Of a stretch of 64,000 bases of DNA, positions 31,047 to 41,052 are shown one piece after another. The DNA lies in contig JASPKZ010004565.1 in assembly GCA_030220185.1 (NCBI GenBank), positions 112,001-176,000 of the forward strand. Direction: 5' to 3'. The stretch is from Diploptera punctata. Its lineage: Eukaryota > Arthropoda > Insecta > Blattodea > Blaberidae. The position numbers and the translations under genes were made by a program. Position 1 is the first letter of the stretch. Each line of letters starts with the position of its first letter. Below the pieces are notes generated by a model, which was given only the letters and a program-made list of their open reading frames with translations, was not told the origin of the DNA and made no database searches.

Positions 31047-31986
31047 CAGTAAAACTTATTTAATCCGGAACGTGAATAATGCGGAAATCTGTCTATGTGA
31101 AAAATGTATTGGTCCCGGCGAAATAATAGTAATTTTACGTGTATTTATTTTTCATAAAACGGAATCTGTCCAACGCGGAAACGAAATGATATTTCTACAC
31201 AATTCATGAAAAAAAAAAACATAAAGCGGAAAGATAGAGAGATAAATTAGTTTCCTCTTCATTTAATTCCCATCAGGCCAAACAAATAATAAGGAATAAT
31301 TCCTGCCGTCGGGTAAAATAGATATTCTACCTGCACCTGAAATTTTCTTTCGGCCTCAGTGCACACCCGTTATGCGAAATACAGATACCTGTCTTACAAA
31401 TAACCATTGCACGGTAAAATATTAAATTAGTTTAAGTTCTAAGACTGATCTTTAGCAGATAGCGTCTGAAATACGGAATAAAGATGGCTAAATCGTATGT
31501 ATCACTCTCATTAAATGATAAAGTGAAAGTGGCTGAAGATACATCTGTAATTTCCGGGCCGATGATCCAAAGTGAAGCTCTAGCTGTTGCTAAATCCCTA
31601 GGGAATAATTATTTCAAGGTATCTTCAAATTGGCTGGCCAGTTTTAAAGAAATTTGCGGGGAATCAAAGGATGTGGACGAAAGTGTAGTTAGTGAGCGGA
31701 AACTGAAACCACGTAATTTCAGGATACGCACCTAAGAGACATTTTTAACGCTGACGAAACAGGACTGTTTTTTCGCGCGTTACCGTCGAAGTAGCTCATA
31801 CATACTATATTTCACTTTTGAACGCCAGCGGAACTACTATTAATCCAAGGTACGTAAAACGACATATTACGGTACCCTATAATCTAAGATTATTAATAAA
31901 TTTTAGTTTTTTTTATAATGCAGAATTTTGTCTAATGTAGAAAAAAAAATTGGTCACACAGATTCCGCTTTGAGCAAGTTTTACTG
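31047..31986 (+). mobile_element. Tigger/pogo-like element, internally deleted
   Basis: The ends CAGTAAAACTTATTTAATCC and AGCAAGTTTTACTG are inverted, and each is flanked by TA (31045-31046, 31987-31988), as for Tc1/mariner/pogo elements. Frame 31484-31735 encodes MAKSYVSLSLNDKVKVAEDT, then GPMIQSEALAVAKSLGNNYF and SSNWLASFKE, resembling the second DNA-binding (CENP-B type) helix-turn-helix of Tigger transposases. After a frame break, 31738-31795 gives RDIFNADETGLFFRALP, the first catalytic-Asp block of the DDE domain. The first helix-turn-helix and most of the DDE domain are gone. Confidence 0.85.
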
Positions 31987-32011
31987 TATAAATAATCTTA
32001 TTTACAAAATG

Positions 32012-32308
32012 GTTCGATCCGCAGTCGGGGCAGTTTTTCTGAGTGAGGTTTTTATCGGGGTTTTCCTTCACCTGTAAGACAAACGTAAGGAAAACTTTAA
32101 GGCCCAAACGGTCCCCGAAATCATATGGCCTTTATTATCATCATCAAACATCATCATCATCATCATCATCATCCTTCACCGGTGTGGAAAGCAACGAGAA
32201 GCTACCACATCTACAATTCCCTAGTAAAGCTGCAAGCATTGCATGAAAATGCTATGATTGCAGTGAAGGACCTGCCTTCGGGCAGAATTACTATGGATGG
32301 ATGGATTT
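32012..32308 (+). mobile_element. SINE-C copy, lacking the A box
   Basis: Starts inside the head at GGTTCGATCCGCAGTCGGGG (B box) and keeps the full body, a (CAT)n-expanded middle (32145-32172) and the end hairpin CCTGCCTTCGGGCAG with a GGAT-repeat tail. Confidence 0.85.
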
Positions 32309-32429
32309 ACAAAATAATCGCTCTAACTTCAAACCTTACGTGCTGTTGATAATATAAAAACAAAACATTATGAAAAGTAGTAAACTTATTTAGTAGTAAT
32401 AATATTATACTTTGCTTACATATGTATTT

Positions 32430-32560
32430 ATTCACGAATGAGTGTCATTTTCCGAATGGTGCTCAGAAATCTGCCCACGTTTATTCAATTTTCTGGGTTT
32501 ACCATTGACTCGCAAGCATGTCAATCTATCACGATTTGAGTTTATAAATCCTTCCTGCAA
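32430..32560 (-). mobile_element. LINE-I-like fragment
   Basis: CACGAATGAGTGTCATTTTC, AATTTTCTGGGTTTACCATT and AAATCTGCCCACG match, on the minus strand, the 3' coding end of LINE-I (19560-19630) and the copy at 59480. Confidence 0.6.
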
Positions 32561-33131
32561 CATACATAGGAAGAGTGTAAGTGGAAAACTTGACAACCCA
32601 CGCAATCGTAATGAAGATTGAAATGTGAAACGTGTGTCATAAATCTGTTTTGAATTTTCTCTTCCGCAACCAGCCAGAAAGAAATTTGATTAATTTTATA
32701 ATACAAACAATAACATTTTCAGAGCTTAACGAAGAAGTCTAAAAAAAATTACAAAAATATGGGTTATTAAGTTTTTCAAGTCAGAATGGAAGTGGAAGAC
32801 TGACAAAATAATTGTTCCGATGAACAGTAAATGGGAGAATCTGGAAGAGAAGACCAAATGAAAACTGGACAAATGGAGCAGGAAGAAGTGTGGAACTGAA
32901 AGGCCTAGTACAGATGCATGGGTTAGGTAGGAACAACGGAGAAATAAGATAAAATAGTGCACTTTTTTAACTTTGTTTTGCCGAGGGAAAACTACCACTG
33001 TAGAAAGTCCTGAATAAAAACATCTGATAAATTAAGGTTAATTGTACAGAGTTTAACTAAACACTGTTCTACGTTTTTGTAAACTAACTCAGCATTAGCT
33101 ATAAACCACACTGAAATACGATTGGGTTATA
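32561..33131. other. Mostly unassigned; possible decayed LINE near 32735-32960
   Basis: A plus frame around 32845-32940 can be read RRPNENWTNGAGRSVELKGL, faintly like the C-terminal GRP...W..GV...L.G block of LINEs. The rest shows nothing. Confidence 0.3.
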
Positions 33132-33614
33132 CCGGGCTTCCAATATAAACCCGGACCGGCCTCACGGGGTTTCACCCGTCAGGCAGCGCTCTCTCCTCGT
33201 CCGCATTTCACTCTGCCAGCCGCTCGTCCTTGAACTAGTCAGTTTACTATCGTTCGACAAGATGAGACGTCAGCTGACATTAGAGCAGGGCATTTATGTG
33301 TGTAAATGTTATTATAAATACCAATCAGCTCGTCGCGTTCGCGAGGAATTTATTCGGAACTTTCCTGGACAATTACCTCCTTCCAAATCGACAATCCACG
33401 ATCTTGTGACTAAATTTAAGACCACTGGTCTAAATGTGTTTACTCGGTATAATGCATGTTTAACTGCGGGAGGACAACATTTCCAGCATTTTCTATAAGG
33501 TAAAAGACAGTTCAAGGACGGGTGGCAGGCAGGGTGAATTGCGGGAGGAAGAGAGAGCACTGCGTGCCGGGTGAAACTCCGTGAGGCCGGTCCGGTTTTA
33601 TATTGGAAGCCCGT
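33132..33614 (+). mobile_element. Mariner-like deletion derivative with intact N-terminal helix-turn-helix ORF
   Basis: About 46-bp inverted ends (CCGGGCTTCCAATATAAACC at left) with TA on both sides (33130-33131, 33615-33616). Frame 33262-33498 (78 codons) encodes MRRQLTLEQGIYVCKCYYKY, then RRVREEFIRNFPGQLPPSKS and IHDLVTKFKTTG, typical of the N-terminal DNA-binding domain (DUF4817-like) of insect mariner-type transposases. The DDE catalytic part is deleted. The last 20 or so residues are read-through into the right side. Confidence 0.85.
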
Positions 33615-33616
33615 TA

Positions 33617-34083
33617 TTAGAAATATAATTTAAGGAATTTTAATTAGGGGTTGAAACGACAAACATGACCATTATCGCAACAAGTACCGGTATTAAACAA
33701 AAAAATACTACAACCATATCTTTGTTACCACTGGCAAACCTTCGATTTCACAGGAATGTTAGATTTGGCGGAATGGCGGAATCTAAAATACTACGTACAT
33801 AAATATAACAAAAATCAGTGTTGCGTTAATTAAAAAGTTCGAGGTGTGAGTACCGGTACAATTAAAATCGTAAGTTAGAAAAACGAAACGAGTGTAGGAA
33901 AAAAATTTCGATAATATAAATAGAGCTAACAGATTCTGAGTCATGACAATACAAGGAAAATAGAATGTCAATTACAGTGTCCCGTACCAACACTACCAAT
34001 AAAAAAATGTTATAATTCAAAAACTAATAACGATATGGTAACGTCATTTGTTGCAAAACATAGATAAACCCAATACGTTTTAT
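33617..34083. other. No gene recognised
   Basis: AT-rich sequence without motif. Confidence 0.5.
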
Positions 34084-35117
34084 AGTGAGAACAACGAAAT
34101 TACGCAATTTCAAGTTTTGTGGTGACAACAATGAAATTACGTAATTTCTCATGTTTATTTTAATTTTAAGTTTTGTGGTGACAACAATGAAATTACGTAA
34201 ATTCTCATCTTTATTTTAATTTTAAGTTTTGTGGTGACAACAATGAAATTACGTAATTTCTCATGTTTATTTTAATTTTAAGTTTTGTGGTGACAACAAT
34301 GAAATTACGTAATTCCTCATCTTTATTTTAATTTTAAGTTTTGTGGTGACAACAATGAAATTACGTAAATTCTCATCTTTATTTTAATTTTAAGTTTTGT
34401 GGTGACAACAATGAAATTACGTAATTCCTCATCTTTATTTTAATTTTAAGTTTTGTGGTGACAACAATGAAATTACGTAATTCCTCATCTTTATTTTAAT
34501 TTTAAGTTTTGTGGTGACAACAATGAAATTACGTAAATTCTCATCTTTATTTTAATTTTAAGTTTTGTGGTGACAACAATGAAATTACGTAATTTCTCAT
34601 GTTTATTTTAATTTCAAGTTTTGTGGTGACAACAATGAAATTACGTAATTTCTCATGTTTATTTTAATTTCAAGTTTTGTGGTGACAACAATGAAATTAC
34701 GTAAAATTCTCTCATCGTTATTTTAATTTACAGTTTTGTTGGTGACAACAATGACAAATTACGTAAATTTTCATCGTTATTTTAATTTTAAGTTTTGTGG
34801 TGACAACAATGAAATTACGTAATTTATCATCTTTATTTTAATTTTAAGTTTTGTGGTGACAACAATGAAATTACGTAATTCCTCATCTTTATTTTAATTT
34901 TAAGTTTTGTGGTGACAACAATGAAATTACGTAAATTCTCATCTTTATTTTAATTTTAAGTTTTGTGGTGACAACAATGAAATTACGTAATTCCTCATCT
35001 TTATTTTAATTTTAAGTTTTGTGGTGACAACAATGAAATTACGTAAATTCTCATCTTTATTTTAATTTTAAGTTTTGTGGTGACAACAATGAAATTACGT
35101 AAATTCTCATCTTTATT
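34084..35117 (+). repeat. Minisatellite, 56-bp unit, about 18 copies
   Basis: The unit contains GTTTTGTGGTGACAACAATG, AAATTACGTAA and a TTTATTTTAATTTT spacer. The first clear unit starts at 34114 and the last at 35072; a degraded half unit precedes them. Units vary mainly after ACGTAA (TTTCTCATG, ATTCTCATC, TTCCTCATC). Units 11 and 12 carry small insertions. The unit length is not a multiple of three, so it is not coding. Every unit holds TTACGTAA. The array ends against a mariner-like DDE fragment. Confidence 0.95.
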
Positions 35118-35185
35118 CGATTTGTTTGTTTTGATGCCTTCCAACAAGATGGGGCTCCCTCATATTATGGAAGGATTTTAAGCCG
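35118..35185 (+). mobile_element. Mariner-like DDE transposase fragment
   Basis: The plus strand encodes FDAFQQDGAPSYYGRILSRE, the second catalytic-Asp block (QQDGAPPHY type) of IS630/mariner transposases. Nothing else of the gene is seen. Confidence 0.7.
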
Positions 35186-35640
35186 AGAAAAAATATACTC
35201 TAACCGGATTTCAACCTTCGAACCTCGAAACCACAGATGCACATGTGGAAATTTATTGATTACCGAACAAACGTGCTGAGTTTATCTACGTTTTGCAGTA
35301 AACTATTTGCAATAAATGTGTTAGTTTTTGTTCTACGACAGTTCTATAACAGTTTGTTCTATTCTAAAAATTATAGTAGGTTAATGCCCTAATTGATTTA
35401 TTGTTAACATTCCTAATAGTGATTTGTGAAGAAGCGGACTCTCCAAATGTTCAACATGAAAAATTCTACAAGTGCTTTATTTAGGCTTAATGCCAACTAT
35501 GGAACAATATAGTTTTAAGAAATATAAGATATGGTAACATTGCTTTCAGATAAATTTAAACTATAAAACCACAACTATTGTTGGTTTTTCTTAGATACGC
35601 TGGTCATTAACGAATATATTGCCGCGATAATAGAGAGTTT
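35186..35640. other. No gene recognised
   Basis: AT-rich. A faint tRNA-like stretch at 35200-35235 (minus; TTTCAACCTTCGAACC) may be a cassette relic. Confidence 0.35.
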
Positions 35641-35793
35641 ACGCACCCATGACGCTGGCCATGCGGTTACCGCTATTGAGACGTCATTGATGGTTAGAGC
35701 CAATCAGAATTTGCGGCGATGTACTCTGATTAGCTTAGCCGTCAATGATATCACAATAGCGGCAATCGTATGGCATGCGTATGGATGCGAAAA
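35641..35793. mobile_element. Hairpin MITE, about 150 bp
   Basis: ACGCACCCATGACGCTGGCC and CCGCTATTGAGACGTCATTG return imperfectly as CAATGATATCACAATAGCGG and GGCATGCGTATGGATGCG. The hairpin has about 70-bp arms and almost no loop. Confidence 0.65.
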
Positions 35794-35879
35794 CTCTGGA
35801 ATAATAAAAGATATACGTAAAAGCACCATGACAGCAAGTTTTGAAGGTCACGGAGGACAAGAATATAAGGATCTATAAT

Positions 35880-36180
35880 TGTTAGTCGAAGATACGGAAA
35901 GAAATGGGTAAGTAGAATTGCAACTACATCCCAAAAAAGAACGTTCTAGGTAATGATTTTATACGAGGTTGAGCGAGCCATTCTCGACCTATGAATGACT
36001 AAAACATTTCTTGGCGACCCGGTATGGAACCAGGTCATATCAACCCGCAGCCACATGTCATTCTGCCCGATTTACCCGTAGAAGTAATACAGGTGTGTGT
36101 TAAAATTTTGTAATTAATTATAGCAATAATTTTAAAATTCATATCAAAGTTGAGGTTATGTAATAAGATATTAAATATAT
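35880..36180. other. No gene recognised
   Basis: No motif. A tRNA-like B-box-like stretch (CGACCCGGTATGGAACCAGG, 36014) is too weak to call. Confidence 0.4.
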
Positions 36181-36320
36181 AATTGGTACCTGGTAAGTCA
36201 GTCGTCCTCAATTAAATTATTATACTTCATCAAGTAGTTCCAATATGGAGGCCTTTCAAAAACAATGTTTCATATTCTGCATTTTAACTGGTACTTTATA
36301 TTTGAAGAGAAAAAATATAC

Positions 36321-36393
36321 GCTTAGACCGGGACTTGAACCCGGGACCCTTGGTTCTCTAGACCAAGTGCTCTACCAACTGAGCTACCTGAGC
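36321..36393 (-). tRNA. tRNA-like body, left arm (anticodon-like AGA)
   Basis: 73 nt with a nearly complete cloverleaf: GCTTAGA pairs with the acceptor GCTCAGG apart from one mismatch, the D stem is GCTC/GAGC, and the T arm is CCGGG-TTCAAGT-CCCGG. The anticodon stem is 6 bp (CTTGGT/ACCAAG) around CTAGAGA, giving AGA (serine-like), but there is no long variable arm as a true serine tRNA would have. I regard it as a cassette inside the foldback element, not a cellular tRNA gene. Confidence 0.55.
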
Positions 36394-36641
36394 AAGGACC
36401 GATCTAAACGCAAATCTTTCTCTATATACATTGTAATTCCCAATGATTTATCCATCATTGAGATGTACGAAATCAATAATAAAAACTTGGAAAAAGCCGT
36501 ACTGGCTGTAATGTATAATTCCCAAATATGTCTTCTTAATAAAGGAGCCGCCATTTGTAAGATAGAAGCATGGCTTCACAGCATTTGGTGGATGGGAATT
36601 ACAATGTATATAGAGAAAGATTTGCGTTTAGATCGGTACTT

Positions 36642-36714
36642 GCTCAGGTAGCTCAGTTGGTAGAGCACTTGGTCTAGAGAACCAAGGGTCCCGGGTTCAA
36701 GTCCCGGTCTGAGC
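36642..36714 (+). tRNA. tRNA-like body, right arm (anticodon-like AGA)
   Basis: Identical to the left-arm copy except for one acceptor base, which here restores pairing (GCTCAGG with TCTGAGC). A box TAGCTCAGTTGG and B box GGTTCAAGTCC are both good, so it may be transcribed by RNA polymerase III. No terminator-like T run of four or more comes within the first 5 bases downstream; TTTTT begins at 36721. Confidence 0.6.
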
Positions 36715-36887
36715 GTATAATTTTTCTCTTCAAATATATTTATCCATCATTGAGATGTACGAAATCAATAATATTAACTGGTACTGATCAGAAGATGAAA
36801 CATTGTTTTTGAAAGGCCTCCATATTGGAACTACCTGATGAAGTTTAATAATTTAATTGAGGACGACTGACTTACCAGGTACCAATT

Positions 36888-37260
36888 TTATATTTAATAT
36901 ATAATTACAGCAAATAAACTGGAGTTTTCAATTAAATGTTCCCTTAATCCTACAGGTAGAACTTTGTACAATAGTTAATCCTGTTTTCGCCCATGCTGTA
37001 ATACATGGCAAAGTAATGGAGATTGAAGGCTTCGTATCAGCAAAGATAACAAACAATCTTTATCCAGAGATAAACGTAATTAAGTGTAAACATAACCTTA
37101 CTTGGATAATTTTGTAGAGTCAGGCGGGAATATATTTCACAATTATGGTTACTTCGTTTTGCGTCTCTCTTATTTTTTACTTCATGTCAATTTATAATTC
37201 ATATCGCTGTACGCAGTGAGCTTTAATGGTATTAAGAAAAGATGCATTCTACCCAGAATT
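36888..37260. other. No gene recognised
   Basis: AT-rich, short frames only. Confidence 0.45.
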
Positions 37261-37264
37261 TGCC

Positions 37265-37375
37265 TTAAGACTAGAAAAATAGAAAAAATCTCAAAAGGTT
37301 TATCGACTCAGAGATTTGAACCGGGATCTCCCGAATATGAGACTCAAACACTACCGCAACCCACTCGGTACTTTG
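37265..37375 (-). repeat. Possible tRNA-like cassette relic
   Basis: GAGATTTGAACCGGGATCTC on the plus strand is a B-box-like block in reverse, with AAAAATAGAAAAAATCTC to its left. Weak. Confidence 0.35.
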
Positions 37376-37387
37376 CTTTTACAATTA

Positions 37388-37545
37388 TTATAAATTTCCG
37401 CCGCTGTGGATACGCAGCGGGGCCCGGTTTCAATTCTGTCAGGAACGTTTCCATGGTGATACGGTTCTTTTTTTCAGGATATTTCCTCACCTTTAAGACA
37501 AATGCCAGAACACTTTAAAGCCCAAACGGTCCCCGAACATCATCT
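37388..37545 (+). mobile_element. SINE-C 5' half, degraded head
   Basis: CCGCCGCTGTGG start with a 20-base deletion in the head, then CTTTAAGACAAATGCCAG and AAAGCCCAAACGGTCCCCGA. It stops in the middle of the family body. Confidence 0.75.
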
Positions 37546-37809
37546 ATCATAATAACCATTATCATATTCGCCATCTTTAATATGAATGTCTGTGAATGGT
37601 GTGTTTCGTCTTAATGTTGTGTTGTTTCGGTGGAGGTCCTGACATTGAGCTGATCGCTCTTTCGGGGAGGTTCCCCATGTCCTTGTGTGGTCGTAAGAGT
37701 TTGTGTGTGATCCATAACTTAAAATCCCTCTTCCGACAGGTCGTGCCACTGTAAGGCCAGGGTGGGGTGTGACATTTACAAAGTACCTATAAGGTGAGGG
37801 GATAAATAA

Positions 37810-38060
37810 ATATCTTCTTCTTCTTCTTCACTTCGTGTTTTAGGCAAGAGTTGCCTGTTCCGTCTTCACTAATAGATCTAAGACCATCTCTTCCGAGGAC
37901 GTCCGACATCTCTTCTTCCTCTTGGAAAATAATGGAAGATTTTATTTGGTAATCTACTTTCTTCCGTTCTTTCTACATGTTCTTTCCACTGTATCTTGTT
38001 GTTAAATATCTTTTCTTTTATGGAGTAGATCTGCAGTTCTTGACGGATAAATAAATAAAT
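37810..38060 (-). mobile_element. LINE-L 3' end fragment
   Basis: (TTC)n at the left is the (GAA)n tail. Words such as TAGGCAAGAGTTGCCTGTTC and CCGAGGACGTCCGACATCTC match the copy at 52925-53515 closely. No long frame. Confidence 0.8.
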
Positions 38061-38129
38061 AAATATTAATGGAACAATTATTAAAAATATGATTGTTTTA
38101 TTTAACGACGCTCTTTAACAATATTATGA

Positions 38130-38265
38130 TATTGTGAAAAGGAAAATTAATGTCTGAACCAGGAATCGAACCATGGACCTCTCGTATTTCGTACGGGCGT
38201 GGATGACCACTACAGCTATTCGAGACATGGTACAAACATTAACAATTCTTTTCACATATACAATT
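38130..38265 (-). repeat. tRNA-like cassette with short inverted repeats (distinct tRNA body)
   Basis: The tRNA-like body at 38152-38226 (minus) has B box GGTTCGATTCC and a GTAGTGG A-box-like block, unlike the other cassettes. It is flanked by ATTGTGAAAAGGAAAATTAA and its partner TTAACAATTCTTTTCACATA, the same kind of A-rich short inverted repeat. Confidence 0.65.
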
Positions 38266-38353
38266 CTATAATTCTCGTTTCGTCCGCTGCCAGGTAGATG
38301 TCACTACCAACGTCAACGGCCGGATTCATTTAGAAGTATCTATGTTTGAGAAT

Positions 38354-38656
38354 GTCCACCGCTGTGGTTTCGAGGGGCACGGGTTCGATTCCCGGTCGGG
38401 ACAGGCTCCTGAGTGAGGTTTTTTTCGGGATTTTTCCTCACTTGTAAGACAAATGTCAGGAAGCTTAGAGCCCAATGGTCCCAGAAAATCATCCGGCCAT
38501 CATCATCGTCCTTATCATTATCATCCTTCACCGGTGTGAAAAGCAACGGGAAGCTACCACACCTATAATTACCTAGTAAAGCTACAAAGCATAGCATCAA
38601 AATGCTATGATTGCATGAAAGACGTGTCCTCGGGCAGGATTACTATGGATGGATGT
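38354..38656 (+). mobile_element. SINE-C copy
   Basis: Near-complete: head GTCCACCGCTGTGGTTTCGA with a 26-base head deletion, B box GGTTCGATTCCC, full body, terminal hairpin and GGAT tail. The minus frame 38340-38600 is a shadow. Confidence 0.85.
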
Positions 38657-38744
38657 TTTAGAATTTTACATCACCAATTTTATAAGCAGTAATCGATGTA
38701 TAACAATATTTCCTTTAACACAGTTCCAATAATGGATCATATTA

Positions 38745-39070
38745 TAATATTACAAGATCTAAATAGGATAACGGCGGCAGAAATGAAATTTTTGAGATCT
38801 GTTAAAGGGTGCACTAAGGAAGACAGAATCAAGAACACAGAAATAAGACAGGAACTTGAAATATTTGCAATAACTGATAAAATGGATACATATAGACAAA
38901 AATGGAAGCAACACATAGACAGAATGAATGAAGATAGATATCCAAAACAAATAACAAAATACAAACCTAAAGGCACCCGAGATGTGGGCAGACCTAGAAA
39001 GAGATGGGGTGAAGTCGGAACGGGTCAACAGACCTAATCCATGAATGAAGATGATGATGATGATGATGAT
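38745..39070 (+). mobile_element. LINE-B 3' end
   Basis: The frame 38696-39037 covers RITAAEMKFLRSVKGCTKED, ITDKMDTYRQKWKQHIDRM, and EDRYPKQITKYKPKG with DVGRPRKRWGEVGTGQQT. It ends in (ATG)n at 39050-39068. The 5' part is truncated before TAAEMK. A cassette-type flank (ATTGTGAAAAGAAAAATA) follows at 39089. Confidence 0.85.
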
Positions 39071-39109
39071 TATTATAATATTACAATGATATTGTGAAAA
39101 GAAAAATAA

Positions 39110-39650
39110 CTCAGGCAACTAGCTTCGCAATTCAAATATGAACAAATTTTGGAAACAAGCTCATTTCATGCTTGAATTTCTTTTACGTATTGTAAATCTA
39201 CGAATTTGTATACACAATTTCAATTCCGTTCCAAATGAAGTCATGTTTAGAATTTTTACTCCCTTAAAATCTATTGGCGGGATTGCATTCGTGAACCTGG
39301 AAACCAGGGACGAGAATGATAGCCTAATCAAGATCCAAGACATCCAATCACATGTAATTTGTTTTAATATAACAATACAATGTTGCCTTGCATCCTGTAA
39401 CCATGGTAACCAATACAGCATTTCCGGCGTAACTTTAGTCTATACATTTTAAAGCGAAATAAAACTTTTACAATCAACGAGGTAGTTCCAATATTATTGT
39501 TTAATTAAATAACTTTAATGGAAGTTGAAATACTAATCACTAGGGAAGGATTTTAATGCACAATAAAATACAGGATAATGCATTATAAAAATGCAATAAT
39601 GCACTAACAATTACCAAAAAATGCACTAAAATTAAAAATAATGCGCACAT
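39110..39650. other. No gene recognised
   Basis: Frames at 39138-39452 (plus) and 39161-39421 (minus) overlap and lack motifs. The region looks unique within the window and is a place to search for host exons. Confidence 0.35.
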
Positions 39651-39654
39651 TTCC

Positions 39655-39905
39655 TGGCGATAACATAAAAAAATGCCATGTAAAAAGAATAACAGAAAAC
39701 AGATTCCCAAGAAGAATACTAGAATGAGTGCCACTTGGTAGAAGAAGAAGAGGACGACCAGAAATAACGTGGATTGATGGTGTTTTGAGCAGCATGAGGG
39801 AAAAAGGATTGGAATATGGAGTTGGAATGACAAGGAAATGTGGAGAAGAATGACAGTAGATTAATTGAGAGCAGGAAGATGTGAAACCTGCTAAATAAAA
39901 AAATA
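39655..39905 (+). mobile_element. LINE 3' fragment
   Basis: The plus strand reads CHVKRITENRFPRRILE, then LGRRRRGRPEITWIDGVLSS. It resembles the decayed piece at 5280-5545. No RT part. Confidence 0.7.
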
Positions 39906-40430
39906 GTATTGCTATTATTATGTTTTTGTTGGTAGACATACACACCGTGTCCCATTCAAACCTCCTACATTTTAATTAATCATAACTCTCAAAGTATGCG
40001 GAATTATTAAATGAGGTTGGTATTAAGAGAAAGAGAAACTCAAAGAACTTTATTCATTGTTGCAGTTAATTCATCTGTCGCATGTTGGACAATAATGACA
40101 AAACAAAATGGCGACTCCTCAGTAACGAGCACAAACTGTTTTCTGGTTTGTAAAAGACCGTGTGTTCGCGACTCCAGTACAAGATCGCGCAAGGGATTTT
40201 GAAGAATGTCCTTGACCGTAAATCCAATGGTAGAACCTATCAATATTGCTCAGCTGTGAATTCCCTGTCTGCCACGTGTACAAACAAAACAGTTCCTCTA
40301 CAAAACATGCACAGTCCATAGAGAATTATAGTGAGATGCGGATGTGTTGATTTTAGATTTTAAACCGTAGACTTTAATTATAATATTTTGTACACTTGCT
40401 GTCTGAAGTCTTAAAATTATAGTGCAATGT

Positions 40431-40647
40431 AATGTCGGGTCCCTCAGCCATTATAGCTGATCCTCTCAACCTGGACCCGCTACTTATTGTAGCTACCCAA
40501 ATGCCTCACGATGCTGGATGGGCATCGGTCCCATACTGGCAGAAATTCCTTGAGAACATTTCTTCCGCCGTGGATACTCGAACCAGCGCAAGTCCCGTGG
40601 CTCTGCGCCAAGGCATCTCGCCTTAATCACATGGCTACGGCGCGGGG
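40431..40647 (-). mobile_element. SINE-A copy 3, nested in the mariner-like element
   Basis: Body from TGTCGGGTCCCTCAGCCATT to the head GGCTACGGCGCGGGG. The 3' part beyond the GTCGAGTCCCC region is missing. Confidence 0.85.
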
Positions 40648-40725
40648 AAGACTATAAATTGTTTAAATTAAAGTGACATTTAGTGGTTATTTAAAACATT
40701 AAAAGTGTGATATAAACCAAATACA

Positions 40726-40760
<35 letters not shown>

Positions 40761-40794
40761 GTGAATATACTTCCTCCACGGATAAAGATGTCCT

Positions 40795-41052
40795 AACTCA
40801 CTGGCACTATCGAACCCGTAGGTTCATGGCCGCGCGAACATAAGCTCTCTGTACATCCCTATCCTGAGCTAATGTTTTCCAATCATTCCCCGTATAATCT
40901 ACTTCCCTCAAATCATAGTTAATGTAATTCTCCCACCCCATTCTTGGTCTACCAACTGGGCGCTTTCCCTCTGGTTTTCCTACAAGAAGCTTCCAAGCAC
41001 GTCTTTCATTCCCCATTCGTGCCACATGTCCTGCCTATCGCAGTCTACGATA
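40795..41052 (-). mobile_element. LINE-A 3' end, nested in the mariner-like element
   Basis: The minus frame 40807-41025 reads MARMGNERRAWKLLVGKPEG, RPRMGWENYINYDLREVD and AYVRAAMNLRVR. It is truncated just upstream of LRWAGHV. A (TA)n run (40735-40760) lies to its left. Confidence 0.85.

Larger units (their letters stand above)
36181..36887. mobile_element. Foldback element with tRNA-like sequences in both arms
   Basis: The left end AATTGGTACCTGGTAAGTCA is the reverse complement of the right end. The arms match through the outer 110 bp, the tRNA-like body and an inner 47 bp (36398-36444 with 36592-36640). A 38-bp piece of the loop (TTATCCATCATTGAGATGTA onward, 36447) is repeated in direct orientation inside the right arm (36738), where the left arm lacks it. 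The loop is about 150 bp and non-coding. Confidence 0.85.

Noticed and set aside
34084..35117. Possible CRISPR-like array of regularly spaced repeats
   Set aside because: Units are head-to-tail 56-mers with no distinct repeat and spacer parts, and the genome is eukaryotic. It is a minisatellite.
36321..36714. Pair of genuine serine tRNA genes
   Set aside because: No long variable arm, an extended 6-bp anticodon stem, and both copies lie inside the arms of one foldback element. Kept as tRNA-like.
38340..38600. Minus frame across a SINE-C copy
   Set aside because: The same kind of frame appears opposite other SINE-C copies (for example 58127-58447). It is a shadow of the SINE.
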